Source: Flavicella marina (GTDB lineage: Bacteria > Bacteroidota > Bacteroidia > Flavobacteriales > Flavobacteriaceae). From it: a stretch of 64,000 nt of DNA. Below are positions 25,098-34,201 of this stretch, piece after piece. How positions within the stretch are numbered: position 1 is the stretch's first letter; each line of letters begins with the position of its first letter. The stretch spans positions 1 to 64,000 of the forward strand of contig NZ_VYVA01000007.1 of the NCBI RefSeq assembly GCF_009193215.1, in the 5' to 3' direction. Below the pieces are notes generated by a model, which had not been told where the DNA came from, did not search any database, and worked only from the letters and a program-made list of their open reading frames with translations. A program made the translations under genes and the position numbers.

Positions 25098-27236
25098 TTG
25101 AAAAATTTCATTCATACTTTCCATAAAAAACTTCAATTACTTGCAGCAATATTAATATTAAGTGGAGTATTGGTAAGTTTTACTTACGAAATAAATACCT
25201 CACCAGATCCTAAAAAAGACAAAGTTCTTGTAGGTGTTTTGCGCTATATATTAAAAAACGGACATTATGAGCCTAAAGATGTAAATGATGACTTTTCAAA
25301 AGCTGTTTACACTAAATTCATTGATGAAATGGACCCCGTAAAAAGGTATTTTATCAAAAGTGACATTGAAGAGTTTTCTCAATACAAGTATAAAATTGAC
25401 GACCAGTTGAAGCGTGAAGACTTAAGTTTTTACAACTTGGTTATGGAGCGTTTCTACCAACGTTTAGAGGAATCTTCAACCTACTACAAAGAAATACTTG
25501 CCCAACCTTTTGATTTTGAAAAGAAAGAGCAAATAAAAATGAATTATGATGAATTGGATTTTGCAAAAAACAAAAACGAATTGATTGATTCATGGAGAAA
25601 GCAAATGAAATTCAATGTCTTGAATCGTATTCAAGTACAATTAGAGATCGAGGAAGACAAAGTCAAAGAAGACAGCACCTATGTAAAACGTGATTTTGCC
25701 ACAATTGAAATTGAAGCACGAGAAAAAACATTAGAGAATATCAATGATTTTTATGAGCGAATCACAGAGTTAGATCATACAGATTGGTTTTCGACATTTG
25801 TAAATTGTATGGTAGAACAATTTGATCCACATACGACTTATTTTGCACCGAGAATTAAAGAACAATTCGACATCAATATTTCTGGAAAAATTGAAGGAAT
25901 CGGAGCTCGATTGCAAGAAAAAAATGACTACACCAAAATTGTAGAATTGATTTCTGGTGGTCCTGCTTGGAAACAAGGTGATTTAGAAGTAGGAGACATC
26001 ATACTTAAAGTAGCTCAAAAAGACGAAGAACCTGTTGATATTGTTGGTATGCGTTTGGATGATGCGATCAAACTAATAAAAGGAAAAAAAGGTACTGAAG
26101 TTATACTAACTGTAAAAAAAGTAGACAACTCAATTCAAAAAATTACGATTGTTCGTGATGTTGTAGAACTTGAAGAAACTTTTGTTAAATCGAGTATTGC
26201 AATCAAAGACGGTAAAAAATATGGAATCATAAACCTTCCTAAGTTTTATATAGATTTTGAAAACCCTGACGGTAGAAATTCAGGTTCCGATATGGAAAAA
26301 GAGATTGAAGCTTTGAAAAAAGAAAACATCGAAGGTTTGTTGATTGATCTGCGAAACAACGGAGGCGGCTCGTTAAAAACGGCTATTGAAATAGGTGGTT
26401 TATTTATTGACAAAGGACCTATAGTTCAAGTAAAATATCGAGGGAATTCACCTTCGGTAAAAAAAGATACTGATTCAGACATGCAATGGGATGGTTCTTT
26501 AGTTATTTTGGTAAACGAATTATCTGCATCTGCCTCAGAAATTTTAGCAGCTGCCATGCAAGATTATAAAAGAGCCGTTATCATTGGTAGCAATCAAACT
26601 TATGGTAAAGGGACTGTTCAAAATGTTATCCCTTTGAACAAATACTACAACTACCCTGACGACCTAGGTGCTGTGAAATTAACAATTCAAAAATTTTATA
26701 GAATCAATGGAGGTTCAACGCAATTAGAAGGTGTACATTCAGATATTGCTATGCCAGACAAATATAGTTACGTAGAAATTGGAGAGCGAGACTTGAAAAA
26801 TCCGTTAGCTTGGGATAAAATTGAAAAGGCAAACTACGAGGAGATGGATTTCTACAAAAACTTTGATCAGGTTGTAAATACAAGTAAAGAAAGAATTTCA
26901 AATAGTGAAGAATTCACCAAGATAAATGAATATGCCATCTGGCTTAAACAAGCACAAGAAAATAATTCTTTTTCTTTAAATTTTGAAAAATATATTGAAG
27001 AGGAAAAAGAACATCAAGCCGAAATTGATCGTTTTAAAGATGTTTTCAAACACGAATCGAACTTAGAGTTTCAGTCGCCTTTAAAAGAGCTTGACTTGGT
27101 GAAAAAGGACAGTTCTTTAGCTGCTAAAAGAGAGGCTTGGCACAAAAATTTAAAAAAGGACATTTATATTGACGAAGCCTTGAAAGTATTGAGTGAATTA
27201 GAGCCAAAAAACAACAAATTATTGGCTAAAAAATAA
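25098..27236 (+). CDS. prc: Carboxy-terminal (tail-specific) processing protease
   Basis: This 712-residue periplasmic S41A protease resembles Prc/Tsp. It starts with TTG; no in-frame ATG lies before the signal anchor (LQLLAAILILSGVLVSF), so TTG is well supported. Order of domains: a helical N-terminal region (about 40-250), a PDZ domain (about 255-345; RLQEKNDYTKIVELISGGPA), the protease core, and a C-terminal DUF3340-like region. The catalytic dyad is Ser478 in SASASEI and Lys503 in YGKGTVQ. It trims or degrades envelope proteins. The permease gene follows after seven bases. Confidence 0.95.
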   Translation: MKNFIHTFHKKLQLLAAILILSGVLVSFTYEINTSPDPKKDKVLVGVLRYILKNGHYEPKDVNDDFSKAVYTKFIDEMDPVKRYFIKSDIEEFSQYKYKIDDQLKREDLSFYNLVMERFYQRLEESSTYYKEILAQPFDFEKKEQIKMNYDELDFAKNKNELIDSWRKQMKFNVLNRIQVQLEIEEDKVKEDSTYVKRDFATIEIEAREKTLENINDFYERITELDHTDWFSTFVNCMVEQFDPHTTYFAPRIKEQFDINISGKIEGIGARLQEKNDYTKIVELISGGPAWKQGDLEVGDIILKVAQKDEEPVDIVGMRLDDAIKLIKGKKGTEVILTVKKVDNSIQKITIVRDVVELEETFVKSSIAIKDGKKYGIINLPKFYIDFENPDGRNSGSDMEKEIEALKKENIEGLLIDLRNNGGGSLKTAIEIGGLFIDKGPIVQVKYRGNSPSVKKDTDSDMQWDGSLVILVNELSASASEILAAAMQDYKRAVIIGSNQTYGKGTVQNVIPLNKYYNYPDDLGAVKLTIQKFYRINGGSTQLEGVHSDIAMPDKYSYVEIGERDLKNPLAWDKIEKANYEEMDFYKNFDQVVNTSKERISNSEEFTKINEYAIWLKQAQENNSFSLNFEKYIEEEKEHQAEIDRFKDVFKHESNLEFQSPLKELDLVKKDSSLAAKREAWHKNLKKDIYIDEALKVLSELEPKNNKLLAKK

Positions 27237-27243
27237 ATAGCAC

Positions 27244-28326
27244 ATGAGAAAAAACCCAAATTCTCTAAGTGCCAAAGCAGTCCAGAAGTTTAAAAAAAAC
27301 ACTTCTGGACTGTTGTCGTTTGTATACATCTGTATCTGTGCATTTATTGCAGTGTTTTGTTATGTGTTAAGTCCTGACAGTTCTAACAATGCAAACCAGA
27401 TGCATTTAGAAATTCATTCGAAAAAACCTGGTTTTGAAACATTGATGTTAGAAATCCCTACTAAAAACGAACAATCCTATTTTAGTTTTTTATTGTCTGG
27501 AAAAAAAACACCCAATATAGAAATTCCACTTTCAGATTACAGAATTCAAAACGACAGTCTTTTTGTTAAGACCATAGAAAACAATGGCATTGAAACGGTT
27601 TATACTCAAAGTCAATTCGACCACCCTTTACATTCTTATATCTACCAAAAGAAATATTACTTTGGTACAGACCGTTATGGACGAGATTTATTAAGTAGGA
27701 TATTAATCGGAACTCGTATTTCGTTTTTTATTGGATTTATCGCTGTATTTATTTCTCTATTAATTGGCGTTAGTGTTGGCGCAGTAGCAGGATATTTCGG
27801 TGGAAAAGTAGACACTTTTATCATGTGGTTAATTAATATTACATGGTCTATACCTACTTTATTATTAGTAATAGCAATCACACTAGCTCTAGGCAAAGGT
27901 TTTTGGCAAGTATTTATTGCAGTAGGATTAACCATGTGGGTTGAAGTTGCACGTGTGGTCAGAGGACAAATTTTAAGTACTAAAAAGCAACAATATGTCG
28001 AAGCTGCAAAAGCTTTGGGGTTTTCTGATTTTAGAATAATTTTTAGACACATACTACCGAATATTATGGCTCCAATAATTGTTATTTCTGCGGCAAACTT
28101 TGCAGGAGCCATTCTCATAGAAAGCGGTTTGAGCTTTTTAGGAATTGGTGCACAACCTCCTACTCCGTCTTGGGGAGGCATCATAAAAGATCATTACAAC
28201 TACATCATTTTAGGAAAACCTTATTTAGCCATTATTCCTGGAGTAGCTATTATGAGTTTGGTAATGGCTTTTATGCTCATCGGAAACACGCTTCGAGACG
28301 CTCTGGATGTAAAAAGCAATTCATAA
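27244..28326 (+). CDS. OppC/DppC-type ABC transporter permease
   Basis: This 360-residue inner-membrane protein has an N-terminal membrane helix, a periplasmic insert of about 100 residues, then five helices of the binding-protein-dependent transport domain. The EAA loop EAAKALGFSDFRIIFRHILPNI is intact, and YFGTDRYGRDLLSRILIGTR is the usual entry motif for DppC/OppC. It lies seven bases after the tail-specific protease gene, so the two are co-transcribed. No partner permease, ATPase or binding protein is nearby, so the rest of the transporter must be encoded elsewhere. Peptide transport is the family role; the real substrate is unknown. Confidence 0.9.
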   Translation: MRKNPNSLSAKAVQKFKKNTSGLLSFVYICICAFIAVFCYVLSPDSSNNANQMHLEIHSKKPGFETLMLEIPTKNEQSYFSFLLSGKKTPNIEIPLSDYRIQNDSLFVKTIENNGIETVYTQSQFDHPLHSYIYQKKYYFGTDRYGRDLLSRILIGTRISFFIGFIAVFISLLIGVSVGAVAGYFGGKVDTFIMWLINITWSIPTLLLVIAITLALGKGFWQVFIAVGLTMWVEVARVVRGQILSTKKQQYVEAAKALGFSDFRIIFRHILPNIMAPIIVISAANFAGAILIESGLSFLGIGAQPPTPSWGGIIKDHYNYIILGKPYLAIIPGVAIMSLVMAFMLIGNTLRDALDVKSNS

Positions 28327-28477
28327 AATATTTTTACATTTCAGCAATCTAACTGAGTATCAACTGGTTTAAAATAATTTCTTATAGTTATTAACAATAC
28401 GTCTAATAACTTCTTAGCATCACACTTACAATCGTACACAAACATTATTATATTTAGTAAGAAAAATAAGAAGATAT

Positions 28478-29809
28478 ATGACGAAAACCAGCACTACTAA
28501 AATATTTGTATTGGATACTTCAGTACTTTTATTTGACCACAATGCCATAAACAATTTTCAAGACAACAATGTAATTATACCAATTACGGTACTCGAAGAA
28601 CTAGACAATTTTAAAATAGGTAACGAAACAAAAAACTTTGAAGCCAGAGGTATCATTCGTTTCTTAGATAAAATGTCTGACAACGGAGGATTGAACAAAT
28701 GGATTTCTTTGGGAGACAAAAGAGGTAATATCAAAATTGCCATGGTAACTACTCCTCTTGATATAGATGCCGAAAATGTTTACGGTGCAAAAAAGAACGA
28801 TCACAAAATTATCAATGCTGCTTTAGAAGCACAACAAGAATATACAAAGGCAAAAGTTACTTTAGTAACAAAGGATATCAATCTCCGTATCAAAGCCAAA
28901 TCAATTGGACTTTCTGCAGAAGATTACCTAACAGGTAAAGTAAAAAATATAAAAGAAATATTCGACGGTGTTGTTGACTTAGATAATATTGACCCTACTT
29001 TTATCAAAAATCTTTACAACCATAGTAAAATTGATGAAGATGGTATTTTAAAAAATGCAAAAACAGCGAATGGATATTATATCTTAAACAAATCATCTGA
29101 TTCTGTATTGGCAAGATACAACGCCAAAACAGACCAAATTGAGCGTGTAGAAAAAACATATGCTTACGGAATAAAACCTAAAAACGCAGAGCAAACATTT
29201 GCCATGGATGCGTTGCTAAATCCAGACATTCAGTTAATTGCTTTACAAGGAGTTGCCGGAACTGGTAAAACACTTTTGGCACTTGCCTCTGCATTAGAAC
29301 AAAAAAATAGGTTTGATCAAATAATTTTATCCAGACCGATTATTCCTTTGAGCAACAGAGATATTGGTTTTTTGCCAGGTGGAGCAGATGAAAAAATATC
29401 GCCCTACATGCAACCCCTATGGGACAATTTAAAATTTATTAAATCTCAGTTTAGAGAAAACGAAAGAAAGCGAAAAGTTTTAGACGACATGGAGTCTAGT
29501 GGTTACTTAAGCTTAACCGCATTGGCATTTATTAGAGGTAGAAGCTTGAGTAATGTGATGTTTATTATTGACGAAGCCCAAAACTTAACTCCTCATGAAA
29601 TCAAAACTATTGTAACGAGAGCTGGAGAAGGAACCAAGATTATTTTTACAGGTGATATCAATCAGATTGACACCCCATATATGGACGAGCAAAGTAACGG
29701 ACTTTCTTACCTAATTGACAAATTCAAAGGTCAAGATTTATTCGCGCATGTAAAACTAGAAAAAGGTGAGCGTTCTGCCCTAGCGAATCTTGCAAACAAA
29801 CTATTATAA
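28478..29809 (+). CDS. PIN domain-PhoH ATPase fusion protein
   Basis: This 443-residue cytoplasmic protein joins an N-terminal PIN RNase domain (about 8-140; VLDTSVLLFDHNAI, ITVLEELDNFK, TKDINLRIKAKSIG) to a C-terminal PhoH ATPase (about 230-440) with Walker A GVAGTGKTLLA and Walker B FIIDEAQNLTPHEIKT. Acidic residues expected for the PIN metal site are present. PhoH2-type proteins are RNA helicase-RNases. It stands alone, with a terminator behind it. Its exact RNA target is not known. Confidence 0.93.
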   Translation: MTKTSTTKIFVLDTSVLLFDHNAINNFQDNNVIIPITVLEELDNFKIGNETKNFEARGIIRFLDKMSDNGGLNKWISLGDKRGNIKIAMVTTPLDIDAENVYGAKKNDHKIINAALEAQQEYTKAKVTLVTKDINLRIKAKSIGLSAEDYLTGKVKNIKEIFDGVVDLDNIDPTFIKNLYNHSKIDEDGILKNAKTANGYYILNKSSDSVLARYNAKTDQIERVEKTYAYGIKPKNAEQTFAMDALLNPDIQLIALQGVAGTGKTLLALASALEQKNRFDQIILSRPIIPLSNRDIGFLPGGADEKISPYMQPLWDNLKFIKSQFRENERKRKVLDDMESSGYLSLTALAFIRGRSLSNVMFIIDEAQNLTPHEIKTIVTRAGEGTKIIFTGDINQIDTPYMDEQSNGLSYLIDKFKGQDLFAHVKLEKGERSALANLANKLL

Positions 29810-29846
29810 ATAGAGAACTTACCCCATATAGAACCTCCCTAAGATC

Positions 29847-29883
29847 AAAAGGCAAATGTTTTTAACAATTGCCTTTTTTTTGT
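29847..29883 (+). terminator. Terminator of the PIN-PhoH gene
   Basis: AAAAGGCAAATGTT (29847-29860) pairs with AACAATTGCCTTTT (29864-29877), with one mismatch, followed by a T-tract. Confidence 0.75.
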
Positions 29884-29895
29884 TCAAAACATTTC

Positions 29896-29926
29896 TTTGT
29901 CTCCCACTCTATTTATAATATATTTG
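29896..29926 (+). promoter_or_regulatory. Promoter of dnaN
   Basis: TTTG (29896-29899) is followed after 19 bases by TATATTTG (29919-29926). Both elements match the Bacteroidota consensus exactly and the spacing is ideal. This is the best promoter in the window. The leader to the dnaN ATG would be about 95 bases. Confidence 0.7.
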
Positions 29927-30027
29927 CTTTGCATCGGTGAATTTCACAACAATTTCAAAAACGATTTGATCCAGAATAAATTGACACCTCTGCAACTAAC
30001 ACAACTACAGAATAAAACTTACTGAAA

Positions 30028-31146
30028 ATGAAATTTATAGCATCTAGTTCTCAATTATTAAGACAACTTCAAATATTAGGTGGAGTAATCAATAATAACA
30101 ACACTTTACCAATCTTGGATAATTTTTTGTTTGAATTGAAACAAAATGAGTTGACAATTTCTGCTTCTGATTTAGAAACTACAATTACATCTACCATAGA
30201 TGTAGAGTCAGATTCGAATGGTAGCGTTGCGATTTCTGCAAGATTGTTACTAGATACGCTAAAAACATTTCCAAATCAACCGTTGACATTTAAAACGGAA
30301 GACAACAACACAATAGAAATAAGTTCTGAACAAGGAAAATACGACATGGCATATTTTAGCGGTGAAGAGTTCCCTAAAACTATTTCTTTAGATGCACCAA
30401 GCTCTACTGTAATTCCTGCTTCTGTATTAGGTTCAGCAATTTCAAAAACTATTTTCGCCACCGGAAATGACGATTTAAGACCTGTAATGAGTGGTGTGTT
30501 TTTTCAATTTAGTTCAGACAACTTAACGTTCGTTGCAACTGATGCTCACAAATTGGTAAAATATACGAGAACAGATATTACAGCCAACGAAGCAGCGGAA
30601 TTTATCATGCCTAAAAAACCTTTGAACTTATTGAAAGGTATCTTAGGTTCAGATGATACTGATGTAACCATTGAATACAACAATACCAATGCGAAATTCG
30701 TATTTGACAATATTGTTTTGATTTGTCGATTGATCGATGGTAAATATCCTAACTACGATGCCGTAATTCCGAAGGAAAACCCAAATAAATTAACCGTTGA
30801 TAGAGCTTCTTTCTTGAACTCTACCAAGCGTGTTTCTATTTTCTCTAGTAAAACAACGCATCAAATCAGATTAAAAATGGCTGGTACAGAATTAAATATT
30901 TCTGCCGAAGACATTGATTATGCTAACAAAGCAGACGAACGTTTGAACTGTGACTACCAAGGAGACGACATGCAAATTGGTTTCAACTCACGTTTCTTAA
31001 CTGAGATGTTAAGTAATTTGACCTCTGATGAAGTATTGATTGAAATGTCACTTCCAAACAGAGCTGGAATTTTAACACCTGTAGATGGTAACGAAAATGG
31101 TGAAGAAATTACAATGCTAGTGATGCCAGTGATGTTAAACAGCTAA
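30028..31146 (+). CDS. dnaN: DNA polymerase III beta subunit (sliding clamp)
   Basis: The 372-residue product forms the ring that holds DNA polymerase III on DNA. It opens with MKFIASSSQLLRQLQILGGV and has NNTLPILDNFLF, LRPVMSGVFFQF, ATDAHKLVKYTR and, at the end, EEITMLVMPVMLN, the usual C-terminal strand pattern. The three repeated clamp domains fit the length. It has a strong promoter and its own terminator. No dnaA or recF is adjacent, so the gene does not sit at a classical origin-proximal cluster. Confidence 0.97.
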   Translation: MKFIASSSQLLRQLQILGGVINNNNTLPILDNFLFELKQNELTISASDLETTITSTIDVESDSNGSVAISARLLLDTLKTFPNQPLTFKTEDNNTIEISSEQGKYDMAYFSGEEFPKTISLDAPSSTVIPASVLGSAISKTIFATGNDDLRPVMSGVFFQFSSDNLTFVATDAHKLVKYTRTDITANEAAEFIMPKKPLNLLKGILGSDDTDVTIEYNNTNAKFVFDNIVLICRLIDGKYPNYDAVIPKENPNKLTVDRASFLNSTKRVSIFSSKTTHQIRLKMAGTELNISAEDIDYANKADERLNCDYQGDDMQIGFNSRFLTEMLSNLTSDEVLIEMSLPNRAGILTPVDGNENGEEITMLVMPVMLNS

Positions 31147-31167
31147 CAACAAACGCTTTTCATATTG

Positions 31168-31203
31168 AAAACCCATTGATTTAATTCAATGGGTTTTGTT
31201 TTT
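31168..31203 (+). terminator. Terminator of dnaN
   Basis: AAAACCCATTGA (31168-31179) pairs perfectly with TCAATGGGTTTT (31186-31197), followed by GTTTTTT. Confidence 0.85.
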
Positions 31204-31224
31204 TAAAGCAGTAATATTTTAGCG

Positions 31225-31246
31225 TTTTTGCGGAAAATTGATATTC
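31225..31246 (+). promoter_or_regulatory. Conserved motif, site A (probable AraC operator)
   Basis: The site reads TTTTTGCGGAAAATTGATAT. It shares TTGCGGAnnnTTGATnTT with site B (34202-34225) and site C (38733-38757). It lies upstream of the coiled-coil protein gene and the substrate-binding lipoprotein gene and points toward them. The two paralogous AraC proteins in this region are the likely readers. Confidence 0.55.
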
Positions 31247-31329
31247 ATCTATACGTTGTTTTGGTATCTTTAACTTATCAACGTATAGGTCAAACAACTG
31301 TAAAACGCATAAAAAACAAACAACAACTT

Positions 31330-32091
31330 ATGATTATTGTATTATTAGGATTTATCAGCGCACTATTCTTCGGAGGTAATACAGCCGAATACTACATGGT
31401 AGACCAATTAGATAAAGGCATAAAAAAATGTATTGAAGACAAAGACACAAAGAAAAAAATTCAATTCATTTTAAAATCAAACAAAAAAGAAGGGAAGAAA
31501 TTTTTAAAACGAAAGGATAAAAAAATTAAGGAATTAAACAGCCTGATTGCCTCTACTTCTTCTACTAAGGCTGATTTCGACAACTTCTGGACTGATCAAT
31601 CAGCTGCTTTAAAGACCTACGAACATTTAATTTTCACAACTCGTATAAGTTGTTTGAAACTTATGACGGAAGAAGAATGGAAATGTATTTTGACTTTATC
31701 TGAAAAGAAAGCAACTAAGAAAGTAACCAAATCCCAAAAGTCAAAAGATGTACTATTTTTCGAAAAAACACAAAAGGCTATTGAAAAACAATTGTTAAAT
31801 ACCGCAGAAAAAGACAAAGCATTCGCATACTTGAAAGATTTTGATGCAAAATACCACAAGCTAATAGGTGAATTGATCAAGCAAAATGAAATTGACAGCA
31901 AAACGATTCAAAACTATCATTCTTCAATTCAAGATTTCGAAACGATTGCAAGCGGAATTCATGTACACCGAAAAAATGCTTTTGACCAATTATCAAAATT
32001 TCACAACGCAATGCTCTCTATTTGCAACGAAAAACAGTGGAAGTCAATTTCTAAAGCATTTATCAAAGAATTCAATTCAATCAACTATTAA
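31330..32091 (+). CDS. Membrane-anchored coiled-coil hypothetical protein
   Basis: I do not recognise this family. With the start at 31330 the product has 253 residues: an N-terminal hydrophobic segment (MIIVLLGFISALFFGG) that is a signal anchor, then a long Lys/Glu-rich helical region with likely coiled coils. Two separate Trp-containing pieces, EEEWKCIL and EKQWKSIS, are in similar surroundings and suggest an internal duplication of about 120 residues. An upstream TTG start at 31228 would overlap motif A and is rejected. The gene is 12 bases ahead of the substrate-binding lipoprotein gene, so the two form an operon. It may be a periplasm-facing partner of that lipoprotein. Confidence 0.75.
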   Translation: MIIVLLGFISALFFGGNTAEYYMVDQLDKGIKKCIEDKDTKKKIQFILKSNKKEGKKFLKRKDKKIKELNSLIASTSSTKADFDNFWTDQSAALKTYEHLIFTTRISCLKLMTEEEWKCILTLSEKKATKKVTKSQKSKDVLFFEKTQKAIEKQLLNTAEKDKAFAYLKDFDAKYHKLIGELIKQNEIDSKTIQNYHSSIQDFETIASGIHVHRKNAFDQLSKFHNAMLSICNEKQWKSISKAFIKEFNSINY

Positions 32092-32103
32092 TTCATATCT
32101 CTA

Positions 32104-33216
32104 ATGAAAGCTAATTTCAACTATTTTAATTTGGCATGTATCTCGATAGTATTGCTATTTTTATCTTGTGATAAAAACAAAAACGATGCTAAAATTGATA
32201 GTTCCTCAAAGAAGGAGTTGACTTTAAAAATTGCTGGTTATGATTTAGATAGAATAAAAGCGGTTTTTTCTGATCCAAAACTCATAAATGGTTGTAAAAT
32301 TGAGTTTTCAAAAACTGGAATTGGAGATGCCAATACAGCCGCTTTTAGCGGAGCTGGCACATATGATATTACAGAAATTGGTTTGCACCCATTTATGTTA
32401 GCATATGCCAATAATAATTTCAGAGAATACATTTTGATTCCCGTATTTCCTATAAGAGCATTTCGACATAAAAGTATTTTTATACACAACAAAAGAGGCA
32501 TCAATTCACCTAAAGATTTAAAAGGAAGAAAAATTGGTACACCTGGTTATTCTTCAACTTCATTGACTTGGATCAGAGGAATTCTACAAGACGAATATGG
32601 AGTATCACCCAGTGATATCCATTGGGTGTTCTCAAACAAAGACTCTTCTTCTGATGCAGCTGGTAAAATCTCTAAAGAAGAACAAATGATTCCTGATGGT
32701 ATCGAATTCTCGCATGGTAAGGCAGGTCTAGATGAGTCAGAATTATTATTGAATGGTACTGTTGATGCATTATTTCATGCAGCAGAACCCAAAGCATATA
32801 TAGAAGGAAATCAAAATGTTTCACGATTGTTTGCTGACTCTAGACAAACTGAAAAAATGTATTACAAGAAAACCGGTATTTTCCCAATCATGCATGCCGT
32901 TGCCATAAAAAAATCTCTTTTAAAAGAAAATCCTTGGTTGGCAAAAGCTGTATTTGAAGCCTATTCTATCGCTAAAACAAAACACTACAAACAATTAGAC
33001 AAGGTGGGTTGGGCATACTCTTCTTTGCCATGGTTCGCGCAAGAATACGAAGAAACGAAAGCACTACTAGGCACTAACTTTTGGCCTTATGGCATCGATA
33101 AAAATAGAATGACACTTGAAACCTTGTTTAGATACTCATACGAACAAGGTCTTAGCAGTAAGCATTTAACAATCGAAGAATTATTTGAAGCTTCAACCCT
33201 AAAACTTGTAGAGTAA
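32104..33216 (+). CDS. Lipoprotein of the 4,5-dihydroxyphthalate decarboxylase-like / substrate-binding family
   Basis: This 370-residue protein has a lipoprotein signal ending LLFLSC (near residue 22). The mature part follows the pattern of 4,5-dihydroxyphthalate decarboxylase and its NMT1-like periplasmic binding relatives: LKIAGYDLDRIKAVF, FREYILIPVFPIRAFRHKSI, PKDLKGRKIGTPGYSSTSLT, RGILQDEYGV, MYYKKTGIFPIMHAVAIK, GTNFWPYGIDKNR and RYSYEQGLSSKHLT. The known decarboxylase is cytoplasmic and acts on an aromatic dicarboxylate, so export as a lipoprotein suggests a solute-binding role here. It is downstream of motif A and next to the AraC-sulfatase cluster. No membrane transporter partner of the TRAP or ABC type is nearby. 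Confidence 0.8.
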   Translation: MKANFNYFNLACISIVLLFLSCDKNKNDAKIDSSSKKELTLKIAGYDLDRIKAVFSDPKLINGCKIEFSKTGIGDANTAAFSGAGTYDITEIGLHPFMLAYANNNFREYILIPVFPIRAFRHKSIFIHNKRGINSPKDLKGRKIGTPGYSSTSLTWIRGILQDEYGVSPSDIHWVFSNKDSSSDAAGKISKEEQMIPDGIEFSHGKAGLDESELLLNGTVDALFHAAEPKAYIEGNQNVSRLFADSRQTEKMYYKKTGIFPIMHAVAIKKSLLKENPWLAKAVFEAYSIAKTKHYKQLDKVGWAYSSLPWFAQEYEETKALLGTNFWPYGIDKNRMTLETLFRYSYEQGLSSKHLTIEELFEASTLKLVE

Positions 33217-33218
33217 TT

Positions 33219-34151
33219 TTAAACCTTCACATTTCTCAAATAAACATCTGAGGGCAACACACCAAAATGTTTTTTAAAATCATTGGCAAATTGGCCCATG
33301 TGCCAAAAATCATACTTCCCAGCAATAGTCGAAATTTTAATCCCGGAGCCTCTAAATGCAATCAATTCTTTTTTCACTTCATTTAGTTTGTAGGCCTTAA
33401 TGTATTGACTCGGTGAAATATGGTATTTCTTTTTAAAACCATATTCTAAGCTTCGTTCACTCATACCCGTCTCTTTACACAATTCTTTTAAAAAAATCTT
33501 TTCACCAACATTTTGATGAATAAAATCGACCGCTTTAGTAACAGCCAACTGACTTTTTGATAGTAATTGTAGTCTTTCCATAAAAGTTGACTTATTAAGA
33601 TAAGACAACAAACTATGAATGATTTGATTGCTCAATTGTGCACTCAACGGCTCTGATAAATTTTCATGCAACAAATAATTTGTGAGTTTATTAAATTCTT
33701 GAAAATACGCAGTTGATAAATGAATATATTGCTCTGACTGATTAAAAACTGATGGTAAGTTTACCATTCCCATAATATGAATAAAATCATCAATCAAGGT
33801 TTCTCGAACATCAACAACAAACACATCAAAGCCTTCGTAAGAAACCGAATCTAACGTACCGTCTTTAGGGAAAATCAAAATATTACTACCATCAACCTCT
33901 TTATGCAGCCAAGAATATGTAATTGCTGCATTGGCAGGAATTACAATCGACCGAAATCCTTCTGGCGTCTTTCCATATTGATCAATTTTACCTTGCAGAC
34001 TTGTTCTACTTATCTGAAAAGATTCTGTAGCAAACATTGTCAAGGTTGCTCTAAAATCATTGCTGCTGAGTAAACGAAAATCAATATCCCAATTCTTCGC
34101 AGCTTCACTAAACAATTCGAAATTTGAAAATTCTGATTTTACGTGAATCAT
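33219..34151 (-). CDS. AraC family transcriptional regulator (copy 1)
   Basis: This 310-residue regulator has a C-terminal AraC-type double HTH (about residues 205-305; FLKELCKETGMSERSLEYGF and ISTIAGKYDFWHMGQFANDF) and an N-terminal ligand-sensing region (GKIDQYGKTPEGFRSIVIPA, LIFPKDGTLDSVSYEGFDVF). The stop lies two bases from that of the convergent lipoprotein gene. Its paralogue at 38938 shares both domains, with closely similar N-terminal motifs. It is divergent from the first sulfatase gene, with motif B in between. It probably activates the sulfatase and related genes when a ligand is bound. Confidence 0.92.
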   Translation of the reverse strand: MIHVKSEFSNFELFSEAAKNWDIDFRLLSSNDFRATLTMFATESFQISRTSLQGKIDQYGKTPEGFRSIVIPANAAITYSWLHKEVDGSNILIFPKDGTLDSVSYEGFDVFVVDVRETLIDDFIHIMGMVNLPSVFNQSEQYIHLSTAYFQEFNKLTNYLLHENLSEPLSAQLSNQIIHSLLSYLNKSTFMERLQLLSKSQLAVTKAVDFIHQNVGEKIFLKELCKETGMSERSLEYGFKKKYHISPSQYIKAYKLNEVKKELIAFRGSGIKISTIAGKYDFWHMGQFANDFKKHFGVLPSDVYLRNVKV

Positions 34152-34167
34152 AGTACATAGCTTTTCT

Positions 34168-34175
34168 CAAATATA
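34168..34175 (-). promoter_or_regulatory. -7 element upstream of AraC copy 1
   Basis: The minus strand reads TATATTTG, a full TAnnTTTG match, 16 bases ahead of the start codon. A TTTT, not TTTG, lies about 20 bases further upstream. Confidence 0.4.
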
Positions 34176-34201
34176 AGATTTATAAACTTAAGTTAAAACC
34201 G

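Noticed and set aside
27675-28184. Minus-strand open frame of 169 codons
   Set aside because: It lies wholly inside the OppC-type permease gene on the other strand, has no recognisable domain, and mirrors the hydrophobic codons of the permease.
30028-31146. Origin of replication near dnaN
   Set aside because: No dnaA gene, DnaA-box cluster or recF was seen near dnaN, and dnaN is often away from the origin in this phylum.
32104-33216. Solute-binding protein of a TRAP (TAXI) system
   Set aside because: This was my first idea from the lipoprotein signal and fold, but the motif order fits the 4,5-dihydroxyphthalate decarboxylase-like family better, and no TRAP membrane subunit is present.
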